A stretch of DNA of 64,000 nucleotides from Siderastrea siderea. Its lineage: Eukaryota > Cnidaria > Anthozoa > Scleractinia > Rhizangiidae. The notes beneath the pieces were generated by a model. It had not been told where the DNA came from. It was given only the letters and a program-made list of their open reading frames with translations, and ran no database searches. Below, one piece after another: positions 1 to 9,672 of this stretch (the first letter of the stretch is position 1; each line of letters starts with the position of its first letter). The stretch spans positions 15,941,400 through 16,005,399 of the forward strand of contig OZ034971.1 of NCBI GenBank assembly GCA_964030785.1. Direction: 5' to 3'. A program made the translations under genes and the position numbers.

Positions 1-133
1 CAAAGGCAAACCAAGACCAGATCTGAAAACGGGTTTGGAAATTGACGTATTTTGACATAACAAGGTTAAGGTTTGACACCCCCACTATACCCCACCAAAA
101 AACAGAAACTCCGATAAATACCCCTCCCCTCAC

Positions 134-187
134 CTGGGGAACTGACACTCGAACAGCTTTTTCAAGCCATTGGAAAATATCCCAGAC
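134..187 (-). CDS. CEP70: Candidate CEP70 exon (18 codons)
   Basis: On the minus strand a pyrimidine-rich acceptor (…CTTCCTGGTCTCAG) precedes 54 bases open in phase 0, followed by a strong donor CAG|GTGAGG. The peptide reads VWDIFQWLEKAVRVSVPQ. It lies downstream of clear CEP70 exons on the same strand, about where the region after the coiled coils would begin. I cannot align it convincingly to CEP70, and the plus strand here also shows an exon-like stretch ending at a GTAAGA donor. The call rests on splice signals and position. Confidence 0.35.
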
Positions 188-476
188 CTGAGACCAGGAA
201 GGAGGTAAGATCTTTTCTTAAGTTGGTTCACTTTTAAGGACGTTCATTCCTAACTTTTCCAAAAGATAATACGTGTAAGAAAATAAATTTATATAAAATG
301 CAAGGAAAGAATTAAAGAGAAAGAGATCACAGGCAGTTATGCACCGCAGTTTGCGAGTTCGATCATTCCCGTAAAATGATGAATATACATCAGTGATAAT
401 ATGCAAATTTGTAACTTCTTACATTGCACCAGAACCCACTGTCAATGACTTCACCACAGAAGCAATAGTTTCTTAC

Positions 477-530
477 TGCCATGATCTCTTTCTTTTTAAT
501 TTGTTTCAGGAAAGCTGCTGTCTTGCCGAC
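477..530 (-). CDS. CEP70: Candidate CEP70 exon (18 codons)
   Basis: The acceptor TTACCTTCTGTCAG and donor GCA|GTAAGA on the minus strand bound 54 open bases that encode VGKTAAFLKQIKKKEIMA, a basic helical stretch. It lies between the confident exon at 866-943 and the candidate at 134-187. The exon at 866-943 ends with two leftover bases, but this segment reads open only in phase 0. So either a small exon between them was missed or this is not an exon. Confidence 0.3.
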
Positions 531-865
531 CTGACAGAAGGTAAATGGTATAAAGAAGTAAGGACAAGTCCTCATTTGAAAGTTACAGAGGTTTTGGAAT
601 ATAATTAGATTTTCAAAAATAAAAAGACACATCAGAAAAAGGCACATCACTAGGTATTGTAAGGAGGAATAAATAACGTACAACCTAATATGCATTAAAA
701 CAATTTTCTCCCTCCTTCAAATCTAACCTAGTTATCAAATTCCACAAAGAATCAACCAATTTCTTTCTTTATTTTGTAATCATTATTTAATTTTCCCACC
801 TAACAGAGAGTTTTACAGAAGGTAAACTTTACATTTACTTGTCGAATAGCAAAGGAAGTGATTAC

Positions 866-943
866 CTGAGGTTATTTTGGGCTAAAAGTTTTTCTAGCTG
901 TCTGTTGTATTTTCTTGAGTTCTTCCACTCATCACGGTTAGGT
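866..943 (-). CDS. CEP70: CEP70 coiled-coil exon
   Basis: This 78-base exon has acceptor AACATACCAG and donor CAG|GTAATC. Its first base completes the Arg codon split at the end of the exon at 2082-2170. It then reads PNRDEWKNSRKYNRQLEKLL and a few more residues, ending in another split Arg codon. This matches the part of vertebrate CEP70 that reads [20 protein letters not shown] (from memory), including the RP..x(3)E start and the coiled-coil pattern. CEP70 is a centrosomal coiled-coil protein linked to gamma-tubulin and microtubule organisation. The phase match to the previous exon strongly supports the call. Confidence 0.75.
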
Positions 944-2081
944 CTGGTATGTTTAGAGAAAACATTCATTACATCATTGAACCAAGGAAACTTTTGTGAA
1001 AGAAAAGAGCTTCACGAGCTAAAAAAGGTGCTAAAAATTTTTTCCAAAATTGATCAGAACAGAAGGGAGAGAGAAAAATAAGTGTAACAAAGAAACGGGC
1101 CATAACGGTGTTAGGGGGATTGACAAGTAAAACCTTGTAAGGAAGGAATTGAAAAACCAATGGAAATGCAGGCTCTCATTTTTGAAAAAAGCGTGCTCAT
1201 TCCTTTGTCAGCACCCGCGTTGTCAGTTTATTTATTCATTTGTCTGGATACGGGTTTGCCTAATTCCTCATGCATGATGTCACCAGTCACAAGGCGTGCA
1301 GCATTGTACACGCCACACAAAATCTTTAAGTTTCATGATATTTTCAACGATCAGGTTTGTCACGCAGAAGGGTTTCCTAAGGCGACATACAGCAAGCGGT
1401 TTCTGGTCACATTCTCTAAAAAATACATGCTACAAATGTACAAAAATGTAATGAAAATTAAGAAACCACAGTAGAAAATAAATGACAGTGCTAACGCAAG
1501 ACTTATCATTCATATTATAGAGGGTCAAAATCAGGACGTAATTTGACGCCGCATGTATTTGCCTAAAAAGGGAATAAATCTTCTTTTGACACTTTCGTAG
1601 CTTACATGCTTCAACTACTAACGCAAAACGGCATTTAGACGTAAGGAAATTTACAAGTTACACAAGACGTGCCTAATTTTTCAAGAACCACATGATCAGT
1701 TGTATCCCCCTATTTTTAAAAAGCTACACAAATTTACGCTCATTCCATGTGCAGATGCGGACTGATTATTCTTCTGCCTCCTAACTCAATGTTTTACAAA
1801 TGACACGAGTGGAAACCAAAGCAGGCAAAGGAATTTGCAGCTTGCATTGCTACGAAACTTGTTTTATAAATGACCATATCACCCACTTTGTATGACCCCT
1901 TTAACTGCAAATTCTTTTATCAAAATGATCATAAAATTTATCTTAACTGTGGATTAAAAATTTCAATGAACTCCTCATATATCTTCCGCGATATTTCACT
2001 CATAACATATATTTTTATTATGTTTGAATAAAATTAAACATGGAAGTTCTAAGAGATTTAATATCTTTAAAATCAACGAAC
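944..2081. other. CEP70 intron, nothing recognised
   Basis: AT-rich intron sequence between two CEP70 exons. Short chance ORFs occur, but I see no repeat, RNA gene or protein similarity. Confidence 0.5.
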
Positions 2082-2170
2082 CTTGATTCCAACTCCATCT
2101 TTAGATGTGTGTTCTCACTCTCAAGAAGCTTGACCAACTTTTTAGAATCCCTCAGCTGTTTTTCTGTAGA
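2082..2170 (-). CDS. CEP70: CEP70 coiled-coil exon
   Basis: This 89-base minus-strand exon has acceptor TTTTAATAG and donor AAG|GTTCGT. It starts in phase 0 and reads STEKQLRDSKKLVKLLESEN, then THLKMELES, and ends with a split Arg codon completed by the next exon. It corresponds to the CEP70 stretch KESKSKIDALLSEKLNLQKD (from memory). The heptad pattern is coiled coil. It is separated from the previous exon by a 7-kb intron that holds a 27-bp minisatellite, a decayed transposase-like gene and a Penelope remnant. Confidence 0.8.
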
Positions 2171-2439
2171 CTATTAAAACAATAAAAATGAACGTAAAGT
2201 TTAGTCTTTGTAGTAGGCTGCCACCCCTTCTTATCATTCTATCTAGTACTGCAAAGCGACGTTTTCAGAAAGAACTACACCTGTTTAATAAAGTAATGGC
2301 CTCAAGTCACAATATTCACTTACTATCGGTTTGCGATCGTATCACGTGAAGTATATAAGCTGGTGATGGGATTTCCATTCCCAATGTAGAATAAATAGTA
2401 TTTTACGTGGACAATTTGGTTATAATCAATAATGATTTG

Positions 2440-3122
2440 CTTAAACATAGACACGCAAAAACAAACGACACAAACCGACGTTTCGGAGTCGTCATGACGC
2501 CATTGTCAAGGTTGCTTATGTAAGTTACGGCCAGTATTTAAAGCAGCGTTGACACTAAATTAACACAAAAGAGTGCGAAAAGTAAAAATTACACAAATAC
2601 GTTTACAAGAATGGAGTCCGATTGGACGTTTAGATTTGGTTTTAGCTGTCTTATAAACAGCATCTCGTGCACTAAACAGTCAAACTTATTTTTGCATTTC
2701 TTAAGGAAAGCTTTGTTTAAATACAGTTGGACATTACTTTGAGCAACAATCTAAAAAATGGTTGTCACTGGCTAACAAAAACTTTAAACGAATGTCTAAA
2801 ATAACTAAATGTCTCCATTTAAATGTCTCTGATCTTCATCAGTATGATGGGATTAAAATTGCAGCAGCAAAATACATATGGTCCTAAATTATGCAGATAT
2901 AAAAGAGCGTCATGACACAGTAAGGTAGCAAAGGGAGGCGTAAATATTAGGCATGTCAATGTGATCATTTCCGCAATCGGATCCCTGAGAGAGTATCACG
3001 CTTCAAGGAAGAGTAGTTTGTGGTATTTACTTGCTCTGTCAACAAAGGTGTGATCGTGCTCGCGTACGTGTTGAGCAATCTTTGAATTCAAGTCAAAAGT
3101 CCGAACCACTCTTTTATGTTTG
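2440..3122 (-). mobile_element. Penelope-like element remnant
   Basis: The minus strand from about 3122 to 2890 reads HKRVVRTFDLNSKIAQHVRE, then HDHTFVDRASKYHKLLFLEA, a stop, and YSLRDP. This is the C-terminal part of a GIY-YIG-type Penelope ORF as seen in cnidarian copies. Further along the same strand, near 2460-2510, is an ACGTTTCGGAGTC block of the kind found in Penelope terminal regions. The copy is short, has an in-frame stop and lies in a CEP70 intron. Confidence 0.6.
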
Positions 3123-3619
3123 GAGATCCTAGCTTTTACTAAAAACTAGAGTTCGTGCAGATTTTTGGATGCAAAATTCAAGACTTTTTTCCAAAACAAT
3201 AATTTCTTTTTCCAGACTCAAGGGTAGCATAGGTAATAGCATGGTTTTAAGGGATATTTGAGATAAAAAAAAACCACGAGTTATAATTCAAAATTGTCCT
3301 TAAAATCACGAGTGGCGATGCGGCGAGTGACATTTGGAATTTTGAAATACAACTAGCAGTATTTATCCCAAATATCCTGCAGAAACCATGCCATTAATTG
3401 TTTAGACTACAAGGCAAATGATCTCATACAGTATAATAATTTTTCGTAATTAAATATAAACACCCTAGAAAAATCAGTTTACACTGCTTTTCCTATTCAG
3501 AACTTTGAGTAACACAATCACAACAAAGTAGCAACCAAATATTACGGCAGGCAGCAGATCTTTTGCCGTTTTGGTCCTCGTAAGAAACAAAGTATCACAG
3601 GTGTATCAACACCTGCACC
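3123..3619. other. Intron sequence, nothing recognised
   Basis: AT-rich. A short stretch at 3160-3225 (…CAAGACTTTTTTCC…TTTTCCAGACT) resembles the sequence at 5395-5500 and so flanks the pseudogene between them. No coding signal was seen. Confidence 0.4.
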
Positions 3620-5390
3620 TAATCAAGTTTCTTATTTATTTCGTCCTCTATGGACTTCAGCTCCCCTTCTTTCTCCTTGACACTCCGCCTCATTGCATTT
3701 GACTTGGAAATAAAAGTTACGTTCCCAGTTGACTCTGCCTGTTCTGCAAGGTCATCAGCTGACTTGAACAGTGCCTCGATGTTTGATTTCATCCTTTTCT
3801 TTTGTTCTTTTGTTCTGCTGCCCTTTTCTGCCCTCTCCTTTGCTCCACCTTCGCTTATTTCTCTTCATCTAGGTTTGTTTGGTACCTCTGTCTTGCAGAA
3901 CTTGCACTGATCAGGAGCTCTTTACTCAATGATACTTTGGTGACCCCTCCAACATTAATGGTCTTTGATCACTCTCTGGGCAATCAAAGTTTGTTCAGCC
4001 ATATTTTCAACAGAGATTTCCTTGTTGATTGAAAATCCATGTTCAACTGACGCTTGTCCATGCGATAGAATCCTGCAATTCAGTCCACTAAGTAGCATTG
4101 GCCATGCTGTCATAAAGAAGCTCCTCCAGGCATGACTCACCAACAACGAAGGACTGAAAATCGGGATTGGCTGTGTTCTCTCTGCCAAACTCTTTATATT
4201 GCCTGATGATTTTATCACATTTGGAAAGATTAACCTGCTGAGCATCAGTAACGATCTTAAGACACCGATTGAGATGCTGAAGACACCTGTCTTGATTACC
4301 GCAGACCTCCAAAGGGTGTAGCCATGCCAAGTTCCTCACCAGTCACCAGTCCACCCACTTGATGGGCGCTTTTAATAACAGCTTCTTGACAACAGCAATG
4401 AGTAATGTCTTGGTATCAGCTTTCACGGAATAGAAGTCTTTGTCAGAAATCTTTTTTGTGCTTTAGATCGTGAAGACGTTTGTTGGCAACAAACCCAATG
4501 TCCACAGCCGAAGTATCTTTGTGCACAGATGAATTTGTCAAATTCAGCTGGACCAGCTTAACTGTTGATGTCACTTTCTCTAAGACATCTTCTTTCACAA
4601 ATCTTTCCAACATATTGAACACGAGGTCAAACATATCTTGTGCCAAGAATGGCATGTCGGTATGATATTGGTTGAGAAAATGGGCCACATCATTAGCTAT
4701 GGGCAGAAAAATGTTGGCCTTCACTTCAAATAATGCATCCCCACAACGTGCTGCAAAACACTGAAAGACTTATTTTGGGGGGTTTGCCACCTTTCCTTTT
4801 TTCACACTTGACACATACTACTTTACATGTGGCCACATCTCCAGAGCTCTTTCAACAAGTCACATTTTCTACCCACCTATGTGAGCAAAATTGTTTTGGA
4901 CAGAGATGATCCAGTGATTGCCATAAAGTCGTCACGCCGAGCAGGTAAGTCCTTAAATAACCAGTTAAGTGGCTCAAGGTTTGTCCAACTTCCCAATTAG
5001 TTTCCACACTGCCAGAGCGGAAGGCATTGTGAACTATATGTAGTCCACAAGAACCAATGTTCAGCATTGTCTTATGAATTTTTTCCTCAATGCTTGTAGA
5101 AAGTAAGACATGGGTTTTCCAGTTCACACTGGGGCCATCCAATGAAATCTGAAGTAGACCTTGCTTACCAATAGTGGCACACCAGTCAATGAGCTTTTCA
5201 TGTAAGCTGCCTGCATCAGCACGTCCCAAGAATTCAGATGTATAAAAATGGCTGGATATCTGACTACCCTTCCAAAAGCGTATGTGAATGTCCTGTTGTT
5301 TGGACTGAAGGTTGGAGTTGAGATTTTCATCAAAGAGCAACACATACCCATTTGCTGACTTAACTTTGGATAACAAGAGAGTTTGTTTCT
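3620..5390 (-). pseudogene. Decayed DNA-transposon-derived gene (hAT-like guess)
   Basis: Minus-strand segments in shifting frames form one decayed protein. 5376-4852 (174 codons) includes LLQISLDGPSVNWKTHVLL, IGSCGLHIVHNAFRSG and CPKQFCSHRWVENV. 4724-4443 includes the FLAQDMFDLVFNMLERF stretch, 4339-4088 follows, and a Lys/Glu-rich coiled tail lies near 3900-3650. Protein families with the motifs SMDGPNVN, DIGSCGLHVVHGAF and FCPHRWVED are common in cnidarian and fish genomes and look transposon-derived. I believe they are hAT-related but cannot prove it. Frame changes and a missing N-terminus show it is dead. It lies inside a CEP70 intron on the same strand. Confidence 0.6.
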
Positions 5391-6030
5391 AAGGAGCAAT
5401 GCCAAAAAAAGTCCAGACATTTTACCATTTTTCCAGACTTTATCTTTATTTTCCAGACTTTTTCCAGGTCTGGGAAACTGGTTTGCAAATTTCAAGACTT
5501 TTTCAAGAAGCGCCCAAATTTAGGCTCTTCCGGTTTGTCTGTACTAGACCAATTCGGAGTTTAAAAAATTTATATTTGTAAGAAATATCTCTGGCATCTT
5601 GTTTTGCAAATTGGGAAAGAATGAACAATGGCGATGTTTTTTACAAAATAAAATCCCATCACACTGATACAGATCGAAGATTTTCGATTGAAACGTCTAG
5701 TTATTTTTAACGTTTGTTTTAACGTTTTTCTTAGCCAGCCTCAACCATTTTTAGACTTTTATTATGAATATTCCTCAGACCTGGGTGTAATTTCAATATC
5801 TTCGAATTGGTGAGTTCACGTGTTTTTGGTAAGGTTAACTGCTTTATCACTGGTAAATTTTGCAACCTTGTTTCAGTGTCAGTTTTTGTCAAGAAATATA
5901 CAAGCGATGTTTTAAAAATTTGGATAATACACATCAAATACCAAATGCTCGTTAGGTTTTGTAGGGCTAACATTAAGGTTGCTATTCCCCAGAAAAAAGT
6001 TATCTCAGGTTATGTCAAGTCTATCTCACC
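5391..6030. other. Intron sequence before the minisatellite
   Basis: AT-rich, with a run of CCAGACTTT-type motifs at 5395-5500. No other feature recognised. Confidence 0.4.
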
Positions 6031-6036
6031 GAGCAG

Positions 6037-7318
6037 ATGGCGGTTTTACTACATATGGCAGAGTTGGTGGTGTTACTAGAGATGGTAGAGTTGGTGGTGT
6101 TACTAGAGATGGTAGAGTTGGCGGTGTTACTACATATGGTAGAGTTGGTGGTGTTACTAGAGATGGTAGAGTTGGTGGTGTTACTAGAGATGGTAGAGTT
6201 GGCGGTGTTACTACATATGGTAAAGTTGGTGGTGTTACTAGAGATGGTAGAGTTGGTGGTTACTTGTGATGGTAGAGTTGGTGGTGTTACTAGAGATGGT
6301 AGAGTTGGCGGTGTTACTAGTGATGGTAGAGTTGGTGGTGTTACCAGAGATGGTAGAGTTGGTGGTGTTACCAGAGATGGTAGAGTTGGTGGTGTTACTA
6401 GTGATGGTAGAGTTGGTGGTGTTACCAGAGATGGTAGAGTTGGTGGTGTTACTAGAGATGGTAGAGTCGGTTCTGTTACTAGAGATGGTAGAGTCGGTTG
6501 TGATACTAGAGATGGTAGAGTTGGTGGTGTTACTAGGGATGGTAGAGTCGGTGGTGTTACTTGTGATGGTAGAGTTGGTGGTGCTACTAGTGATGGTAGA
6601 GTCGGTGGTGTTACTTGTGATGGTAGAGTTGGTGGTGTTACTAGTGATGGTAGAGTTGGTGGTGTTACTAGTGATGGTAGAGTTGGTGGTGTTACTAGAG
6701 ATGGTAGAGTTGGTGGTGTTACTAGAGATGGTAGAGTTGGTGGTGTTACTAGAGATGGTAGAGTTGGTGGTGTTACTAGTGATGGTAGAGTTGGTGGTGT
6801 TACTAGTGATGGTAGAGTTGGTGGTGTTACTAGAGATGGTAGAGTTGGTTGTGTTACTAGTGATGGTGGTGTTAGTAGAGATGGTAGAGTTGGTGGTGTC
6901 ACTAGAGATGGTAGAGTTGGTGGTGTTACTAAAGATGGTAGAGTTGGTGGTGTTACTAGAGATGGTTCAGTTGGTGGTGTTACCAGAGATGATAGAGTTG
7001 GTGGTATTACGAGAGCTAGTAGTGTTGGTTGTGTTACCAGTGATGGTGGTGTTAGTAGAGATGGTAGAGCTGGCGGTACTACAAAACATGGTAGGGATGG
7101 TAGTGTTGTCAGAGATAGAAGAGTTGGAGATGCTAGTAGAGATGGTAGAATTGGTGAGGTTACTAGACATGATAAAGTTCCTGGTCTTACTAAAGATGGT
7201 AGGGTTGGTAGTAATACTGGAGATGGTGACGTTAGTAGAGATAGGAGAGTTGATGGTGTCAGTAGAGATGGTAGAGTTCGCGGTGTTAGTAGTCAAGGGA
7301 TGATAAAGTTTTTGGTTT
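6037..7318. repeat. 27-bp minisatellite, about 46 copies
   Basis: A tandem array with a 27-base period. The unit contains GGTGGTGTTACTAGAGATGG followed by TAGAGTT. Copies are nearly identical at 6060-6960 and decay towards 7300. Because 27 is divisible by three, the array stays open in several frames on both strands. On plus it reads as a 9-residue repeat GGVTRDGRV for over 400 codons, and on minus as TPPTLPSLV. It lies in the intron between CEP70 exons 9271-9496 and 2082-2170. I treat it as non-coding. Confidence 0.95.
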
Positions 7319-7934
7319 GAGCAGAGATGGTATAAATAAACACATCAACATGCACATATCGCATTTAGCAATAGGTACATGTTGATTTGTTCATTACTAG
7401 CTTGACGAATTGAAGAATTTAGCCTAAAAAGGTTTCGGTTACATCCTTTGCACTTTATCGTGATGTTTGCGTCACTCTTCTTTGGCCAAAAAATTGGCTA
7501 AATTGGGTATCGGTTTCTCAAACAAGTACCGGAGTGAACGTTTTTCGCACTGTTCATCATTTTCTCGCCCACATGGATGCAAACAAGTTGTTTAACTGGT
7601 TTTTAATACGAGATTAATCAAGAGACAATCGAGAATTAACTGTTTTCAGAAACGCCTTTTTAACCCAGGATTTGTTACCCTAGAAACAAGAAATTTAATC
7701 TACGGCGGATTAATCGTCAATCGGGGGATAGTTTACTGGGCTTTCTGGGGACTTGGGACTGGTGTTAAAGTGCACCTGTCAATGGCTGATCGTGGAACCG
7801 GCTAAGGTGACTCCCTCAGCATAAAAGTTGATGAATGATTTTTGGAAACTTTCTTAACTTGGTCCGTACTATGAGGTGTCACGAAATGTTCAATAAAAAG
7901 AGTTCGAATTATATCTGGATCATCGCAGTGAAGG
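7319..7934. other. Intron sequence, nothing recognised
   Basis: Unique-looking AT-rich sequence between the minisatellite and the tRNA-like repeats. Confidence 0.4.
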
Positions 7935-8175
7935 TGTTTCAACCTAAGCGGTTGAAAAGAGGAAACCTGAAAAGTTTAGGCTTGAATGGGAATCGAACCC
8001 ATGACCTCTGCGATACCGGTGCAGCACTCTAACCAACTGAGCTATCAAGCCAACTGGGAGCTGGTCAATTGAGAGTTCGTATTTATCCGTAGATGGAGAA
8101 TAAATGAACATTAATATACGAAATTCATATATTTGAACTGCAGATAAAGATAGAATTATATGTGGATCATCACAG
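7935..8175 (-). repeat. SINE-like repeat with tRNA-like head, copy 1
   Basis: The minus strand at 8051-7979 is a 73-nt cloverleaf-like sequence. It has acceptor arms GGCTTGA/TCAAGCC, a D-arm GCTCAGTTGGTTAGAG and a T-arm with GGTTCGATTCC. The anticodon loop CCGGTAT gives a Thr-like GGT anticodon but has C at position 33 instead of U, and an A-C mismatch closes the stem. It is followed by a tail with a TTTTCAACCGCTTAGGTTG-type inverted repeat. The same unit recurs nearby, so I read it as a tRNA-derived SINE-like family. Confidence 0.7.
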
Positions 8176-8268
8176 TGAAGGTTTTTCAACCTAAGCGGTT
8201 GAAAAGAAGAAACCTAAAAAAATCCAGGCTTGAACGGGAATCGAACCCATGACCTCTGCGATACCCGT
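8176..8268 (-). repeat. SINE-like repeat, truncated copy 2
   Basis: The 3' half of the tRNA-like head (8268-8227) plus its tail. It breaks off at GATACCCGTTG, where it is joined head-to-head to copy 3. The junction makes a large inverted repeat of about 170 bases per arm (8090-8260 against 8262-8450). Confidence 0.65.
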
Positions 8269-8605
8269 TGAAACACCTTCACTGTGATGATCCACATATA
8301 ATTCTATCTTTAACTGCAGTTCAAATATATGAATTTCATATATCAATGTTCATTTATTCTCCATCTACGGGATAAATATGAACTCTCAATGGACCAGCTC
8401 CCAGTTGGCTAGATAGCTCAGTTGGTTAGAGCGCTGCACCGGTATCGCAGAGGTCATGGGTTCGATTCCCCTACAAGCCTGAATTTTTTCAGGTTTCTTC
8501 TTTTCAACCGCTTAGGTTGAAACACCTTCACTGCGATAATCCACATATAATTCTATCTTTATCCGCAGTTCAAATATATGAATTTCATATATTAATGTTC
8601 AAAAA
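8262..8605 (+). repeat. SINE-like repeat with tRNA-like head, copy 3
   Basis: The tRNA-like head is at 8407-8479. It has GGCTAGA against CTACAAGCC in the acceptor arm, which is more damaged than in the other copies. The flanks carry the same AATATATGAATTTCATATAT and CATCTACGGGATAAAT blocks as copies 1 and 4. Confidence 0.7.
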
Positions 8606-9270
8606 GAGTTCGGCCACCAAGCATGGCAAAGAGATGACTGACTTAAGTTACCTAATAATTGCTTGAAATATCATCTGTTAAACACACGACTACTTAATCA
8701 GTTCGAACTACATTTGGTGGGAGCAGTAAGAACAAGAAAAAGGCAAACTTAAAACAACTTAACACATTTCATCTATTAAGGACAAGGACAAATTTCAAAT
8801 ATGATTCTTGACCGAATCACTCAGCATCAAACAGTAATGATTCAATCTCAGTGTCCCAGTCCTTCATACTATCGGGGTCATGATTTTATCTCCTCTAGAA
8901 GTGGAACTTGCACTCCAGTACATAAGTAATTTTTCTGACGAAGACCTTTTTCAATACAAAGGTGATGACTGATGGGCTAACATTTTGGGATAAAAAAGGT
9001 AGAGAAAAAACAAACAACTATTTCTTTGGATAGCTCAGTTTTAAAGAAAACTTACAACAAGTTCTGAACGTGCATTTCCTGTTACGTGAGCTAATGATGC
9101 AAGAAATTATGTACAGTAAAGATGTGCCACAATTCGATGGAATCACCTTAAGGGGCATGCATCAAAAAAAAATTACACCGGAGTACATATCTATTATCTA
9201 TTTACTTAAACAGTCTATGTTCAGTTGAATGGCCGGATCGTTAACACCAAATAAAAAACTGTTCTCTTAC
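8606..9270. other. CEP70 intron, nothing recognised
   Basis: No repeat, RNA or coding signal seen. Confidence 0.4.
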
Positions 9271-9496
9271 CAGTAGTTTATTCTCAAGATCTTCAGCTTT
9301 TGAATCCTGTGTCCACTTCCTCCCAGGTTCTTCTAGGGGAGGTGTGGAGAGTCTACCTCCACTGCTGCTAGTGGCACTGTTATCTCTTCCACTCACATTT
9401 ACGGAATTGCTGCTTTCTGTTTCCTTCCTCAAGTGGTCAAGTTCTTGTTGCATTTTGCTGAGCTGGGATTCATAGTTGTCAATCACATCCAACATT
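9271..9496 (-). CDS. CEP70: CEP70 exon: IDNYES coiled coil and Ser-rich linker
   Basis: This 226-base exon has acceptor ACTCCTTTAG and donor CTG|GTAAGA. Its first base completes a Lys codon from exon 9584-9672. It then encodes MLDVIDNYESQLSKMQQELD, a further helix, and a Ser/Gly-rich linker (SATSSSGGRLSTPP), ending KAEDLENKLL in phase 0. The start matches the CEP70 segment LLCLIDYYESKIRKI (from memory), and the linker falls where vertebrate CEP70 has an acidic/Ser linker before the next coil. This is one of the clearest family matches in the gene. Confidence 0.85.
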
Positions 9497-9583
9497 CTAA
9501 AGGAGTTAATACACATGCTCTAACATTATTTTTAAACCACTGGTATTATGGACAGTTTCAATACATTTCCTGTCTCTTCTTAC

Positions 9584-9672
9584 TTTTGATCCACAACATG
9601 GTGCTTGGAAGGAGAATCTAACTTCTGAAAATGCTTGGCCACTTTGCTTTGTCTATCAAGCCTTTTCTCCTC
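9584..9672 (-). CDS. CEP70: CEP70 exon
   Basis: This 89-base exon has acceptor TTCTTACTAG and donor CAAAA|GTAAGA. In phase 0 it reads EEKRLDRQSKVAKHFQKLDS, then PSKHHVVDQ, and leaves two bases that join the next exon. It corresponds to the CEP70 stretch [20 protein letters not shown] (from memory), with a conserved E-E-x-R-x(3)-Q core. The phases on both sides fit the neighbouring exons exactly. Confidence 0.85.

Noticed and set aside
140..205. Plus-strand exon reading LEQLFQAIGKYPRPETRKE before a GTAAGA donor
   Set aside because: No plus-strand acceptor or continuing exon; the minus strand here has equally good splice signals consistent with CEP70. Left open.
6037..7318. Long ORFs (293-427 codons) on both strands
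   Set aside because: They come from a 27-base tandem repeat whose period is divisible by three; several frames are open at once and the array lies in an intron.
7979..8479. Functional tRNA genes
   Set aside because: Copies are embedded in a longer repeat, have damaged anticodon arms and an unusual GGT anticodon; a SINE-like reading fits better.
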